From Ilumatobacteraceae bacterium (lineage in GTDB: Bacteria; Actinomycetota; Acidimicrobiia; Acidimicrobiales; Ilumatobacteraceae): DNA of 56,175 nt. The stretch covers positions 1 to 56,175 of the forward strand of contig JAJTEQ010000010.1 in assembly GCA_021298195.1 (NCBI GenBank), read 5' to 3'. Below, one piece after another: positions 19,960 through 28,424 of the stretch; the stretch's first letter is position 1, and every line of letters starts with the position of its first letter. The notes beneath the pieces were generated by a model that was given only the letters and a program-made list of their open reading frames with translations, was not told the DNA's origin and ran no database searches. The position numbers were made by a program, and so were the translations under genes.

Positions 19960-20898
19960 TCAGTCGTTCGCCGTGATGGTGGACGCGATGCCCTCGGCCA
20001 GTCCGGTCCAGGGCACCCACCCGAGATGAAGCCGGGCGCGCGCCGGAGACAGGGCCATGCGCCCGATCGTGCGACCGGCCACTTTTTCGGACACCACCGT
20101 CTCGATGCCGATCGTCTGGAGGATCGAACGCAGTCCGGTCTGTTCGCCCGTCGACACGTGCAGCAACAAGCCGCTTCCCCGCGTGAGGGCGCGAAAGATC
20201 GCGTCGACCGCATCGGCCACGTACACGACGTCGAGTGTGCGCCGGCCGTCACCACGAACGACGGGCGGCACCCCGTTCCGATGCGCGGACAAGAACTCGG
20301 CCACGACACCACCCGCGGGGCTCTGTCGCGGACCATAGAGCGTCGAAACGGCCAGAGCGGTGAAGTCCAGCCCGTGATCGCGTCGATACAGGTCCAACAA
20401 CTCCAGGGTCGCCGCGGCGGTCACCCCGAGTGACCCGACGGGCCGCAGGGGGCGATCCTCCTTCACCGGCAGTTCGCGCGCCGGCACCTCGCCGTACAGC
20501 AGATCACCGGGAACGACGACGACGATTTTCCCCACTTGTGCCGCGCGACACGCCTCCAACACCGACAGCACGAGCGCGTACGAACGACCGGCCGCCAGCG
20601 CGTCATCGTGGGATCCGAGGAACGCCGCGCAGAGCACCAGAACGTCGGGGGAACGACGTCGTACGAGTTCGGCGAACTCGGCGATGCCGGCATCCACCGT
20701 GTCGATCCCCAACGATCCCGGAACCGCGTTTCCACGGGCCTCGGACAAGTTGGGCAGACTGCCGGTGGACAAGTCGTCGACCACCGAAACCCGAACGCCC
20801 TCGGACAAGAGTCGATCGACCGTGTGGGACCCGAGAAACCCGGCACCACCCACGACCATCACCGATGCCGGCAGCGAGGGCTTCGGGGCGTTCTTCAC
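19960..20898 (-). CDS. Extended-SDR (sugar epimerase/dehydratase-like) protein lacking catalytic residues
   Basis: 312 aa. The NAD(P)-binding GGAGFLGSHTVDRL (from residue 17), the DDLSTGS cofactor-selecting segment and STLYGPRQSPAGGVVAEFL are those of GalE-like extended SDRs. The active site is altered: the expected Ser/Thr position reads VVVPGD (about 128-132), and where YxxxK should stand the sequence is SLGVTA, so Tyr is replaced by Leu157 and Lys by Ala161. A normal epimerase or dehydratase reaction is therefore unlikely. The frame is intact and codon use matches neighbours, so this is not simple decay. It lies 3 bp after the guanylyltransferase gene, suggesting a binding, scaffold or regulatory role with that enzyme. 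Confidence 0.82.
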   Translation of the reverse strand: MKNAPKPSLPASVMVVGGAGFLGSHTVDRLLSEGVRVSVVDDLSTGSLPNLSEARGNAVPGSLGIDTVDAGIAEFAELVRRRSPDVLVLCAAFLGSHDDALAAGRSYALVLSVLEACRAAQVGKIVVVVPGDLLYGEVPARELPVKEDRPLRPVGSLGVTAAATLELLDLYRRDHGLDFTALAVSTLYGPRQSPAGGVVAEFLSAHRNGVPPVVRGDGRRTLDVVYVADAVDAIFRALTRGSGLLLHVSTGEQTGLRSILQTIGIETVVSEKVAGRTIGRMALSPARARLHLGWVPWTGLAEGIASTITAND

Positions 20899-20901
20899 GA
20901 G

Positions 20902-21909
20902 CTACTTCACCGCGTTGGGATCGGGCACGAAGGCGTGGGACAGAACGACACCGTCTTCCACTCGACCCTCGGCGCCCACCACCGTGTCGATGATGGTCGA
21001 CGCCCGGCCGACCCGACCCATCACGATGGAACCCTTGATCACCGCACCGTCATCGATGACCGCCGATCCGAGAACGACGGAGTCCTCGATCACCGCCGCG
21101 GAGCCCACCACCGCTCCGCGAGAGATCAAGCTGTGGGAGACCCGCGCACTGCCGTCCACCCGTGCTCCGTCCTGGACCCCGTCGGCCCGCAACGTACGGC
21201 GCACGCCGTCGATCATGTCGAGATTCGCCCGCAGGTACGGCTCGGGACGGCCGGTGTCGATCCAGTAATCATCGGTGGACATGGCGAACAGTCGACCGTC
21301 GGCCACGATGCTCGGGAACGTCTCGCGTTCGATGGACACCTTGCGTCCCGACGGAATGCGCGCCAACACCGACGGTTCGAGGACGTAGGTGCCGGCGTTG
21401 ATCAAGTTGCTCGGGGCGGTACCCGGCGCGGGCTTCTCGACGAATCGTTCCACCCGTCCATCCTCGGCCAATGCCACCACTCCGTAGGCCGAGGGATCCT
21501 GGACCGGAGTGAGGTGAATGGTGGCCTCGGCGCCCGTGGAGCGATGGAAGGCGATCAAGGCCGAGACGTCGAGATCGGTGAGCACGTCACCGTTCACGAC
21601 CACGAAGGTGTCGTCGATACCGGCGTGCTCGGCGGCGAACTTGATGGCTCCGGCGGTGTCCAGAGGCTCGGGTTCGACCGCGTAATGGAGACGGACCCCG
21701 GCGCACTCTCCGTCGGGGAAGGCCGCGACGAAGGGCTCGGGTTTGAAACCCAGACCGAGAACGACCTCGGTGATCCCCGCCGTGGACAACATGCGCACCA
21801 GATTCTCCACGATCGGTCGGTGCCCGACCGGCAACATCGGTTTGGGAGTCGTCAGGGTCAAGGGGCGCAGCCGAGTGCCGAACCCGCCCACCAAGACGAC
21901 CGCGCGCAT
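20902..21909 (-). CDS. Sugar-1-phosphate nucleotidyltransferase, mannose-1-P guanylyltransferase type
   Basis: 335 aa. N-terminal nucleotidyltransferase domain with the signature GGFGTRLRPLT at 8-18, PKPMLPVGHRPIVENL, a metal-binding VVNGDVLTDLD, the sugar-binding FVEKP and INAGTYVLEP. From about residue 245 come left-handed beta-helix hexapeptide repeats (ARVSHSLISRGAVVGSAAVIEDSVV and on). This two-domain layout is that of actinobacterial ManC/GMPP-like enzymes (Rv3264c type) that make GDP-mannose from mannose-1-P and GTP; glucose-1-P uridylyl/thymidylyl use cannot be excluded. The ATG at 21909 shares one base with the TGA of the preceding gene (TGATG). Confidence 0.87.
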   Translation of the reverse strand: MRAVVLVGGFGTRLRPLTLTTPKPMLPVGHRPIVENLVRMLSTAGITEVVLGLGFKPEPFVAAFPDGECAGVRLHYAVEPEPLDTAGAIKFAAEHAGIDDTFVVVNGDVLTDLDVSALIAFHRSTGAEATIHLTPVQDPSAYGVVALAEDGRVERFVEKPAPGTAPSNLINAGTYVLEPSVLARIPSGRKVSIERETFPSIVADGRLFAMSTDDYWIDTGRPEPYLRANLDMIDGVRRTLRADGVQDGARVDGSARVSHSLISRGAVVGSAAVIEDSVVLGSAVIDDGAVIKGSIVMGRVGRASTIIDTVVGAEGRVEDGVVLSHAFVPDPNAVK

Positions 21910-22715
21910 CAAGGACTCGTGGTGGTGGAGGCCGGCACGGTGGTGGTGCTGGCATCGCCGGCAACGGTGGTGGTGCTGGCATCGCCGGCAACCGTCGTGG
22001 TCACGTTCGTGCCCATGTCCGCGGCACCCAACTCGGGCAACGATGCGGCCGACGGCGGCAGTTCGGGGTCGGATCCGGCCGGAGCGAAGACGATCGAGAA
22101 AGCCATCGCATCGTTCTTCAGACGGATCTGATCGAAGTTCGTGATGTAGGTCGAGTAGTCGTCGCCGTTGTCGTAGGCGTCGAAGGCGTACACGACGACT
22201 TCACCGTCGACTTCCTTGCCGTCGACCGTGCACTTCGTGACGCCTTCTTCGTACACGGCACCACCCTGATCGGCGGGGAATTCGATCTTGGTGTCGGAGA
22301 CCTTCACGCCGTACACGTCGAGGAAGACGCCGAGCTTGGCATTGCGACCGGTGGCCGCCGACGTATACGCGTGCCAGTGGATGACTCCGTCGTCGTGGCT
22401 GTGGATTCCGGTGCGACGGAAACCATCGTTGGCCAACTGGCCGGCCGAATCGAGTTCTTCCTTGTTGCCCTGGAGATCGGGGAGCCACGCGTCGCAGGCA
22501 TAGAAGCCGTACGAGGCGTGCCAGTGATCCTCGACCGTCGGGGGAACGTTCTGGTTCGGGATCGAGGATCGCGAATACACGATGAGAGCCAACCCGACCA
22601 CGGAGATGCCCACGATGACGGCGGGGAACAACGTCCCGCCCTGGAAACGAACCTTGCGCCCCTTGCCCTTCTGGGCCAAACGAGCGACTTTCTTGGCTGA
22701 CGATGCCTTACCCAC
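21909..22715 (-). CDS. Membrane-anchored protein with HWH/HSH/HWH motifs, unknown function
   Basis: 268 aa from a GTG; a TAGCCT box (minus strand, 22725-22730) stands 9 nt upstream, suggesting a leaderless mRNA. A strongly basic N-terminus (about 1-25) precedes one membrane helix (about 28-47), so the bulk should be extracytoplasmic. The conserved-looking core has DHWHASYGFYACDAWLPDL (H64, H66, C74) and GIHSHDDGVIHWHAY (H105, H107, H113, H115), a density of His that suggests metal binding; CTVDG adds a second Cys. The C-terminal 35 residues are a Thr/Ala low-complexity tail with two copies of TTTVAGDAS from a 27-bp tandem DNA repeat. I do not recognise a characterised family. It precedes the guanylyltransferase with a one-base overlap. 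Confidence 0.75.
   Translation of the reverse strand: MGKASSAKKVARLAQKGKGRKVRFQGGTLFPAVIVGISVVGLALIVYSRSSIPNQNVPPTVEDHWHASYGFYACDAWLPDLQGNKEELDSAGQLANDGFRRTGIHSHDDGVIHWHAYTSAATGRNAKLGVFLDVYGVKVSDTKIEFPADQGGAVYEEGVTKCTVDGKEVDGEVVVYAFDAYDNGDDYSTYITNFDQIRLKNDAMAFSIVFAPAGSDPELPPSAASLPELGAADMGTNVTTTVAGDASTTTVAGDASTTTVPASTTTSP
21942..21993 (-). repeat. 27-bp tandem repeat in coding tail (two copies)
   Basis: Two nearly exact copies of a 27-bp unit encode TTTVAGDAS twice, near the C-terminus of the His-rich membrane protein. Slippage here would change tail length without shifting frame. Confidence 0.7.
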
Positions 22716-22777
22716 GAGGAAGGGAGGCTACCTGCGGGTGGACCCGATTACGGGGTCACCCGACAAAGTGGGTGATT

Positions 22778-24034
22778 TCAGCGCTTCGACCGCCGGATCT
22801 CGTGCACGAGGTTCGCGTAGCGCTCGGCGACCGCTCGCGGGGAGGCCTGCGACTCCACGAACGCGCGGGCCCGTTGCCCCATGTCGCGCCGGACGTCACG
22901 ATCCGACACCAACCGATCGATCGCGGCGATGAAGGACTCGGTCTCGTCGGGGGGAACGACGAGACCACTCCGTGCACCATCCACCAACCGGGTGACCTCC
23001 GTCCCGGCGTCGACGGCGGCCACGATGGGTCGGCCCGCGGCCATGATCGAATAGGTCTTGGAGGGAACGCTGACCCGGCCCAATCCCCGTCGGAGAGGAA
23101 CGACGTGAATGTCACCGGTGGCCAACACTTCGGACAGCCGCTCCGGCGGCTGGAAATCACCGAAAATCAGATTGGTCAGCCCCCGTGCCGAACGTTCGAG
23201 ATCCGAGCGCGCCGATCCGGTTCCGTTGATCACGAAATCGACGTCGGGACGAGCGCGGGCCGCGGCCACCAACATCTCCAACGACTGGGAGTAACCGATG
23301 TTCCCCGCGTACATCACGACGGGACGATCCGTGAGACCGAGTTCGCGTCGATAGTCGGTTGCGGCATCGAGGGGAACGATCCGCTCGGTGTCGACGAAAT
23401 TCGGAATCACCACGACGCGAGTCGCTTTGGAGGCGCCGATCTTGGACACCACGTTGTCGGCCAGGTCCTGCGAGAGCACCGTCACCCGACTCGACAACAG
23501 GTACGAAACCTTCTCGAGCGCACGTGCGGCCCCGATGACCCACCGATTCGTGATGGCCCCGGTCTCCACCGCCGCGTCGGGGAAGACGTCCTGAATGTTG
23601 AAGATCAACGGAGCGCGTCTGATCCACGCCACCAACCGACCCGCGACTCCCAGCGTCAGCGGTGGCGACATGGCGATCACGGCGTCGACACGACGTCCTC
23701 GGCGACCGGCGAGCACCCCGGCCACGATCGACACGACCGAGAAGCCGATGAAGCCAACGGCACGTCGAACGAGATTGCGCTTGTCTCCCCCGGCGTGGGG
23801 ATCGAGTCGGGCGATCGTCCCCCACCCCGTGGTCGCGGTTCGATCGCGCCAACGCACCGTCGACCATGCCTCGTCGACGCGGTGCTCGCGATACCACGGC
23901 AGCGACGTGACGACGTGCACCTCGTGCCCGAGCGCACCCAACTCCTCGACGATGCGGGACATCACGGCTCCCGTCGGCGCGGTGTCCGGATCGAAGTGAG
24001 GGCACAACACCAACAGTTTCAATCGGTCGGTCAC
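22778..24034 (-). CDS. GT4-family glycosyltransferase (third of a chain)
   Basis: 418 aa from a GTG that overlaps the preceding gene's stop by GTGA. The N-terminal domain starts VTDRLKLLVLCPHFDPDTAPTGAVMSRIVEELGALGHEVHVVT, typical of WbuB/Pel-like family 4 transferases with an initial DPDTAPTG loop. Membrane-associating hydrophobic stretches occur near 100-120. The donor site shows YAGNIGYSQSLEMLV, NGTGSARSDLE, and KTYSIMAAGRPIVAAVDAGTEV, in which a Lys/Tyr-containing sequence replaces the usual E-x7-E. That replacement is normal for this subfamily. It ends the gpsA-to-GT run. An acceptor in envelope glycan synthesis is likely, but the sugar is unknown. Confidence 0.85.
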   Translation of the reverse strand: MTDRLKLLVLCPHFDPDTAPTGAVMSRIVEELGALGHEVHVVTSLPWYREHRVDEAWSTVRWRDRTATTGWGTIARLDPHAGGDKRNLVRRAVGFIGFSVVSIVAGVLAGRRGRRVDAVIAMSPPLTLGVAGRLVAWIRRAPLIFNIQDVFPDAAVETGAITNRWVIGAARALEKVSYLLSSRVTVLSQDLADNVVSKIGASKATRVVVIPNFVDTERIVPLDAATDYRRELGLTDRPVVMYAGNIGYSQSLEMLVAAARARPDVDFVINGTGSARSDLERSARGLTNLIFGDFQPPERLSEVLATGDIHVVPLRRGLGRVSVPSKTYSIMAAGRPIVAAVDAGTEVTRLVDGARSGLVVPPDETESFIAAIDRLVSDRDVRRDMGQRARAFVESQASPRAVAERYANLVHEIRRSKR

Positions 24035-25140
24035 GTCAGGATCCTTCGGTACGCGCGCGTCAAGGCCGCGGCCGACACGGCCGTGGTGAAGTGGTTCACG
24101 CGCGAGCGCCCGGCCTCGACCAGCGCGGACCGACGCGCGTCGACGGTGTCGAGCGCTTCTCCCCAGCGGTCGACGTCCAGTTCGAGCACGAGCCCGGCGT
24201 CGCCCACCACCTCGGGGAGGCACGCCCGGTCACTGGCGATGACCGGTGTGCCGAGCGCCATGGCCTCGATCAACGGAGCCCCGAAACCCTCGTACTGACT
24301 GGGGAACACCAGTGCCGTGGCGGCCCGAATCAGTCCGTCCCGGTCGGCCGCCGACACGCGGCCGAGTCGCGACACCGTCGACGACAACGGCGCGTCGACG
24401 AGACGTCGCGCAACGTCGTCCTCCACGGAACCTCGTCCACCAATCAGGACCAGACGGACGCCTCGGCGACTCCAATGTCTCTCCATGACGTCCAGCAGGA
24501 AGGCGTGACCTTTGTGCGGGTGCGTCATGGCCGGGAAGACGACGAACGGTGCGTCGCCCAACTCGAATCTGGCCCGTAACTCACTCGCGGGCGTCGCGTC
24601 GCTACCCAGGTTCGGCTCGATGCCGTGAGGAACGACGTGCACGCGTTCGGCCGCGATGTCATAGGCGTCGCAGACGGTCGACTTCACGAATTCGGTGGGC
24701 ACGGCGATCGCCGTCGCCCGGCGGGCGGACCGGGGCATCATCGCTCGCAGATAGGCCAACCTTCGTCGACCGAAGTACTCCGGAAACGCGCGGTATTGCA
24801 GATCGTGAATGGTCAACAGCGTCGGTGTGCGATGGCGAGCGGGAATCGTTCCCCCACCGTGATGGACCAGTGCGAAGTCGCGGGTACGGCGGAACAACCA
24901 CGTCGACTCGTCCAGGACGCGACGCGGACGCGACGTTCCGTCGGCCCTGGTCTCGACGCAATCGAATCTTTCCCGCAACTCCGGATGCGCCACGGCGAAC
25001 CCTCGCGGGACGAACAACGTCGGTTCGATCTCGTCGTCGTCCAAACCACGAATCTGACGAACCAGGTACTCCTCGCTTCCGCCCACCGCCCCGGGCACGC
25101 ACCAGGTCAGGTTCACGGCGACGCGCAGTGGAGCGATCAA
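24031..25140 (-). CDS. GT4-family glycosyltransferase (second of a chain)
   Basis: 369 aa. Starts LIAPLRVAVNLTWCVPGAVGGSEEYLVRQIRGL from a TTG that overlaps the stop of the upstream transferase by TTGA; a longer in-frame reading to 25704 is antisense shadow. Donor-site motifs: FPAMTHPHKGHAFLLDVM, VLIGGRGSVEDDV, GRVSAADRDGLIRAA and the E-x7-E segment FPSQYEGFGAPLIEAMALGTPVIAS. The HHGGGTIP and LTIHDLQYRAFPEYF segments are typical of mannosyltransferase-type GT4 enzymes. The unusual TTG start is supported by position and by the identical overlap pattern in the next gene. It probably acts on the same glycan as its neighbours. Confidence 0.85.
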   Translation of the reverse strand: MIAPLRVAVNLTWCVPGAVGGSEEYLVRQIRGLDDDEIEPTLFVPRGFAVAHPELRERFDCVETRADGTSRPRRVLDESTWLFRRTRDFALVHHGGGTIPARHRTPTLLTIHDLQYRAFPEYFGRRRLAYLRAMMPRSARRATAIAVPTEFVKSTVCDAYDIAAERVHVVPHGIEPNLGSDATPASELRARFELGDAPFVVFPAMTHPHKGHAFLLDVMERHWSRRGVRLVLIGGRGSVEDDVARRLVDAPLSSTVSRLGRVSAADRDGLIRAATALVFPSQYEGFGAPLIEAMALGTPVIASDRACLPEVVGDAGLVLELDVDRWGEALDTVDARRSALVEAGRSRVNHFTTAVSAAALTRAYRRILT

Positions 25141-26216
25141 CGCATGACCTCTCGGTACGCGTCGACGGTCAGTCGCGCGGTCTCCGACCAATGTCGACGC
25201 GCTGCTCGACGAAGTCCCCAAACGGACAGCTCGGCGCGTCGCGCCATTGCCTCGTCCACACCGCGAGCGATGTCGTCGACGTCGAACGGATCCACCAACA
25301 CGGCCGCTCCCCCCGCGACCTCCTCGGTGGATGTTCCGATGCTCGTCACCACCGGCGTTCCGTACGACATGGCCTCGAGCACCGGCATACCGAAGCCCTC
25401 GCGTTCGCTGGGGTAGCAAAACACCGCCGCGCCGGCGTACAACGCGGGCAACTGGGCCTCGGGAACGAAGCCGATGAACTGCACCCGAGCCGACGGCGCC
25501 ACCCCCGAGTCGCCCCAACCGACGGAGCCGGCCACGACGAGCGGCAGGTCGCACTCCGCGCGCTCGAGGGCCTCGACCAAACGCCCGAGGTTCTTGCGCG
25601 GTTCCACGGTGCCCACGAACAACAAGTACTCCCGTGGCAACCCGTGCGCGACACGCACCGCAGCCTTTTGCGTCTCGTCCACCTCGAAGGCCTCGACCCC
25701 CCACGGCACCAACCGCAATCGCTCGACGGAGATCCCGGCTCGTTCGGCGTCGAGCATCGTGACCGTCGACGGACAGAGGACCAGGTCGGCGCGACGACGC
25801 ACCTCGGCCAGACTTCGTTCGAACACCCGCACCCCGTGTCTCGTGAAGTGATCCGGTCGGTGACGCCAGGCCACGTCATGAAGAGTGCTGACCAACGGAG
25901 CCTTGGACGGCGGAGGGACGAAGCCGGTGCAGTGGACCACGTCGACCTCGCCCGTGACGCCCTCGACGGTGGGCCAACCGAGACGCAACCAGGTTTCGTA
26001 CAGGATCGGAGCGCGCAGGCTCATGTAACGCATGTTGACGGTGGGAACGAAGGATGGTTCGGGCGGGTGGCGGTGACGGCCCGCGACCCCGATCACCTCG
26101 ACACCCGGCACGTCGGCCAGCGCCACCGCGGTTCGCAGCGCGGAGGTGGCCGTGCCACCCGGAACACGGTGCCAACACTGTTCGAGGGTGTAAGCAACTC
26201 GGACGGGCGACTGCAC
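25137..26216 (-). CDS. GT4-family glycosyltransferase (first of a chain)
   Basis: 359 aa from a GTG with a run of G immediately upstream. The N-terminus reads VQSPVRVAYTLEQCWHRVPGGTATSALR; the acceptor-side STLHDVAWRHRPDHFTRHGVRVFERSL and donor-side FVGTVEPRKNLGRLVEAL and YPSEREGFGMPVLEAMSYGTPVVTS (E-x7-E) make it a retaining family 4 transferase, of the type annotated as mannosyl- or rhamnosyltransferase. It heads a three-gene chain in which each pair overlaps by 4 bp, so the three enzymes are probably made in similar amounts and act in order on one product. Confidence 0.87.
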   Translation of the reverse strand: MQSPVRVAYTLEQCWHRVPGGTATSALRTAVALADVPGVEVIGVAGRHRHPPEPSFVPTVNMRYMSLRAPILYETWLRLGWPTVEGVTGEVDVVHCTGFVPPPSKAPLVSTLHDVAWRHRPDHFTRHGVRVFERSLAEVRRRADLVLCPSTVTMLDAERAGISVERLRLVPWGVEAFEVDETQKAAVRVAHGLPREYLLFVGTVEPRKNLGRLVEALERAECDLPLVVAGSVGWGDSGVAPSARVQFIGFVPEAQLPALYAGAAVFCYPSEREGFGMPVLEAMSYGTPVVTSIGTSTEEVAGGAAVLVDPFDVDDIARGVDEAMARRAELSVWGLRRAARRHWSETARLTVDAYREVMR

Positions 26217-26267
26217 CCCCCTATCTTGCCCGCTTCCGAGGTCGGTTGGGCTGACGGTCCCGACCGC

Positions 26268-27119
26268 TCACCAGCGAACGAGCGACCACGGAGCGCGGCA
26301 CGGACTGGCCTGCGTCATCCGAATCTCGGGTTCGCCCCGGTCGCCGAGCACCGCGATCATCGATGCGGTGGTCTCCTCGACCCCGTCGACGTGCATGCAC
26401 ACGTCCCAGCCGTCGGCACCCATGCCGTGCGACGACAAATGTCGGGCCACTCCGTCGACGGTCACCGGTCGAGCCGCCAGGAATTCGTCGGTGCTGCGAA
26501 GTCGGGGATCGACGAGAGTCTCCACCGGTTGACGCGGATGACGCCGATCGTCGAAGTGCGGAATCGTGGTTCGATTGGAGACGGCGCGCACCGACCGCAC
26601 CGGTTCCGTCGCCCACTCGCGTCCGCTCGTTTCCAACACCCACGCGGACCCCGGATCGGCCACGAGGAAGCTGCTCCAATACGGGCGACGCGACGTGGTC
26701 GGACCGTGACCCGAGCCCCCCTGTCCGAATCGCTCGATCGCATCGGTGATCACATCCACCGCCTCGCGGGCGTCGTGCGCTCGTTCCAGTCCGAGTCGCA
26801 CCAAGTCCATGCCCGTCAACGCATCCGGGAACGGACGAGGATCGAGCGTCGTGTAGATGGTGGCGTTTCCGATCGCGACGCCGTCGATGTTGACTCCGTG
26901 CTCGGCTCCCCATCCCCATTCGGGGCGCGAGATGATGCATCTGACCGTGGGACCGGTGGCACCGGGAATCGACAAGTACGTGGTGCGCGTGACGTCCTCG
27001 ACCCGCGGTTCGACGAATTCGACGACCTGACGCTCCGACGGCGGTCGGTCGGAGTTCTTGGCGAAGATCGTGACGCCGTGCTCGGTGACGTCACCGAGGG
27101 CCACCAACAAATCGCACAT
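26268..27119 (-). CDS. Secernin-like C69/Ntn-type hydrolase
   Basis: 283 aa. Begins MCDLLVALGDVTEHGVTIFAKNSDRPPSERQ, the hallmark of the secernin branch of the C69 dipeptidase family. Removal of Met1 would expose Cys2 as the N-terminal nucleophile; the Asn-Ser-Asp-Arg segment around 22-25 is part of the same active site. YLSIPGATGPTVRCIISRPEWGWGAEHGVNIDGVAIGNATIYT is also characteristic. Substrates of bacterial secernins are unknown; related C69 enzymes are dipeptidases, and amidase activity is possible. It sits 12 bp after the unknown 430-aa gene and 51 bp before the GT4 chain. GAGG lies upstream of the ATG. Why a hydrolase stands in a glycosylation run is not evident. Confidence 0.83.
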   Translation of the reverse strand: MCDLLVALGDVTEHGVTIFAKNSDRPPSERQVVEFVEPRVEDVTRTTYLSIPGATGPTVRCIISRPEWGWGAEHGVNIDGVAIGNATIYTTLDPRPFPDALTGMDLVRLGLERAHDAREAVDVITDAIERFGQGGSGHGPTTSRRPYWSSFLVADPGSAWVLETSGREWATEPVRSVRAVSNRTTIPHFDDRRHPRQPVETLVDPRLRSTDEFLAARPVTVDGVARHLSSHGMGADGWDVCMHVDGVEETTASMIAVLGDRGEPEIRMTQASPCRAPWSLVRW

Positions 27120-27131
27120 GAACGAGGATCC

Positions 27132-28424
27132 TCAGCCGAACGAGACGGATTCCGAACCGTCGAGGACGGGTGCCGTCGACGTCACGCGCCACAGACCCTC
27201 ACCGCGCAACTCTCTCGACGACCACTGATCGTCGGCGCCGCATCGGAGTTCGGGGCGTCGCGCGAAGTGTCCATCGTTCGTCTCGATGTCCCACAGGACC
27301 GCCGCGTTGGATCCGTGCCATCGAACGGCCATGGACAACCGGGCACCGGACACGACGGCCAATCCGTGGGCTTCGAACGACGACCCGAGACGCTCCCCGA
27401 CGATGCCGTCGGGGCACAACGTCAGCCGATCGTCACCACCCCACGAGAGCAATGATTCCTCGACCGCGGTGATCACTTCACCGTCCGACGACGCGGTGTC
27501 GACATCGAGGCGCGCACCACCGATGACCTCGGGCAGGTCGTGGCCGAGCCCGCGACGGACGACACGTGCGATGTCGCCCAAGGTGCGTTCGTCCACCCCC
27601 GACAACCAGATCGCTCCGACCCGGACGGCCGCCGCCCGCCGCGACGTCATACGTCCCCGACGGGACTTTCGAACGATCCTTTCGATGGCCCCGGCCACGT
27701 CCTCGGCGGGTGTGGACCGGGCACCCAAGCGCTGCGCGTGGAATCGGTCCAGCAACCACGTGGAGAGTGCGTCGGCGTCTCGCCACGGCATCTCGACGTC
27801 GTCGGCCAAGGCGATGGCGACCTTGGCGCGATTCACCCGATCCACCAACGGTGTCCCCGAGCGAAGATCGGGCAACACGAGCCGCGAGGAAACGTCGCAC
27901 ATGGTCGACCAGCCCCGCGCTACGGCGTCGACATCGGGCAGACGCTCCAGATCGACGTCGCGCCCCACCGCCACGCGAACCCGAGTTCGGTGACCGACGG
28001 GCATCACCGTGGGCGCGCTCGCCAACTCGAGGCCCGGCGCCGGCCACGTTCCCTCGGCGCCCCGAGCCGCGATCGGTCGCGACACCGTGAGGTCGGTGCG
28101 AGTGAACGCCACCGCCACCGGCATCGGTGAATCGTTCTCGATGTCGATTACGACGATGGGTCGGGCGTCGGGCCCACTCGCGCACCACGCCGTGTGCACG
28201 ATGTCGCCGCCGGGCACCCGCATCCGCGTGGAGACGATCGGCAACCCGTCGGTGTCGGAGCGACGAACCGCCACCTCCCGCTCGGGGTCGTACCACCGAT
28301 CGTCGGCGGCCACGTGCCAACCCAGATCCGGCGAGCCGTCCGTGAAGCACACGCGACCTCTCGAGGTCACTCGAGCGACGGCCGGACGGCCGAACACACC
28401 GATGGGCGATGTCTCGTCAACCAA
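27132..28424 (-). CDS. Uncharacterised 430-aa protein, possibly glycoside-hydrolase-like
   Basis: I do not recognise a named family. The first 150 residues are beta-rich (for example DIVHTAWCASGPDARPIVVIDIENDSPMPVAVAFTRTDL), resembling the beta-sandwich of glucoamylase-like proteins. A helical middle part (about 195-330) includes two Arg-rich stretches. The end has LLSWGGDDRLTLCPD and GARLSMAVRWHGSNAAVLWDIE, the latter like the 'RLSFAVRWHGxRPALLWEL' end of a widespread actinobacterial protein type. No signal peptide, so probably cytosolic. Its start overlaps the 3' end of gpsA by 8 bp. A role in handling glucans or storage sugar is conceivable but only inferred from the resemblance. Confidence 0.72.
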   Translation of the reverse strand: MVDETSPIGVFGRPAVARVTSRGRVCFTDGSPDLGWHVAADDRWYDPEREVAVRRSDTDGLPIVSTRMRVPGGDIVHTAWCASGPDARPIVVIDIENDSPMPVAVAFTRTDLTVSRPIAARGAEGTWPAPGLELASAPTVMPVGHRTRVRVAVGRDVDLERLPDVDAVARGWSTMCDVSSRLVLPDLRSGTPLVDRVNRAKVAIALADDVEMPWRDADALSTWLLDRFHAQRLGARSTPAEDVAGAIERIVRKSRRGRMTSRRAAAVRVGAIWLSGVDERTLGDIARVVRRGLGHDLPEVIGGARLDVDTASSDGEVITAVEESLLSWGGDDRLTLCPDGIVGERLGSSFEAHGLAVVSGARLSMAVRWHGSNAAVLWDIETNDGHFARRPELRCGADDQWSSRELRGEGLWRVTSTAPVLDGSESVSFG

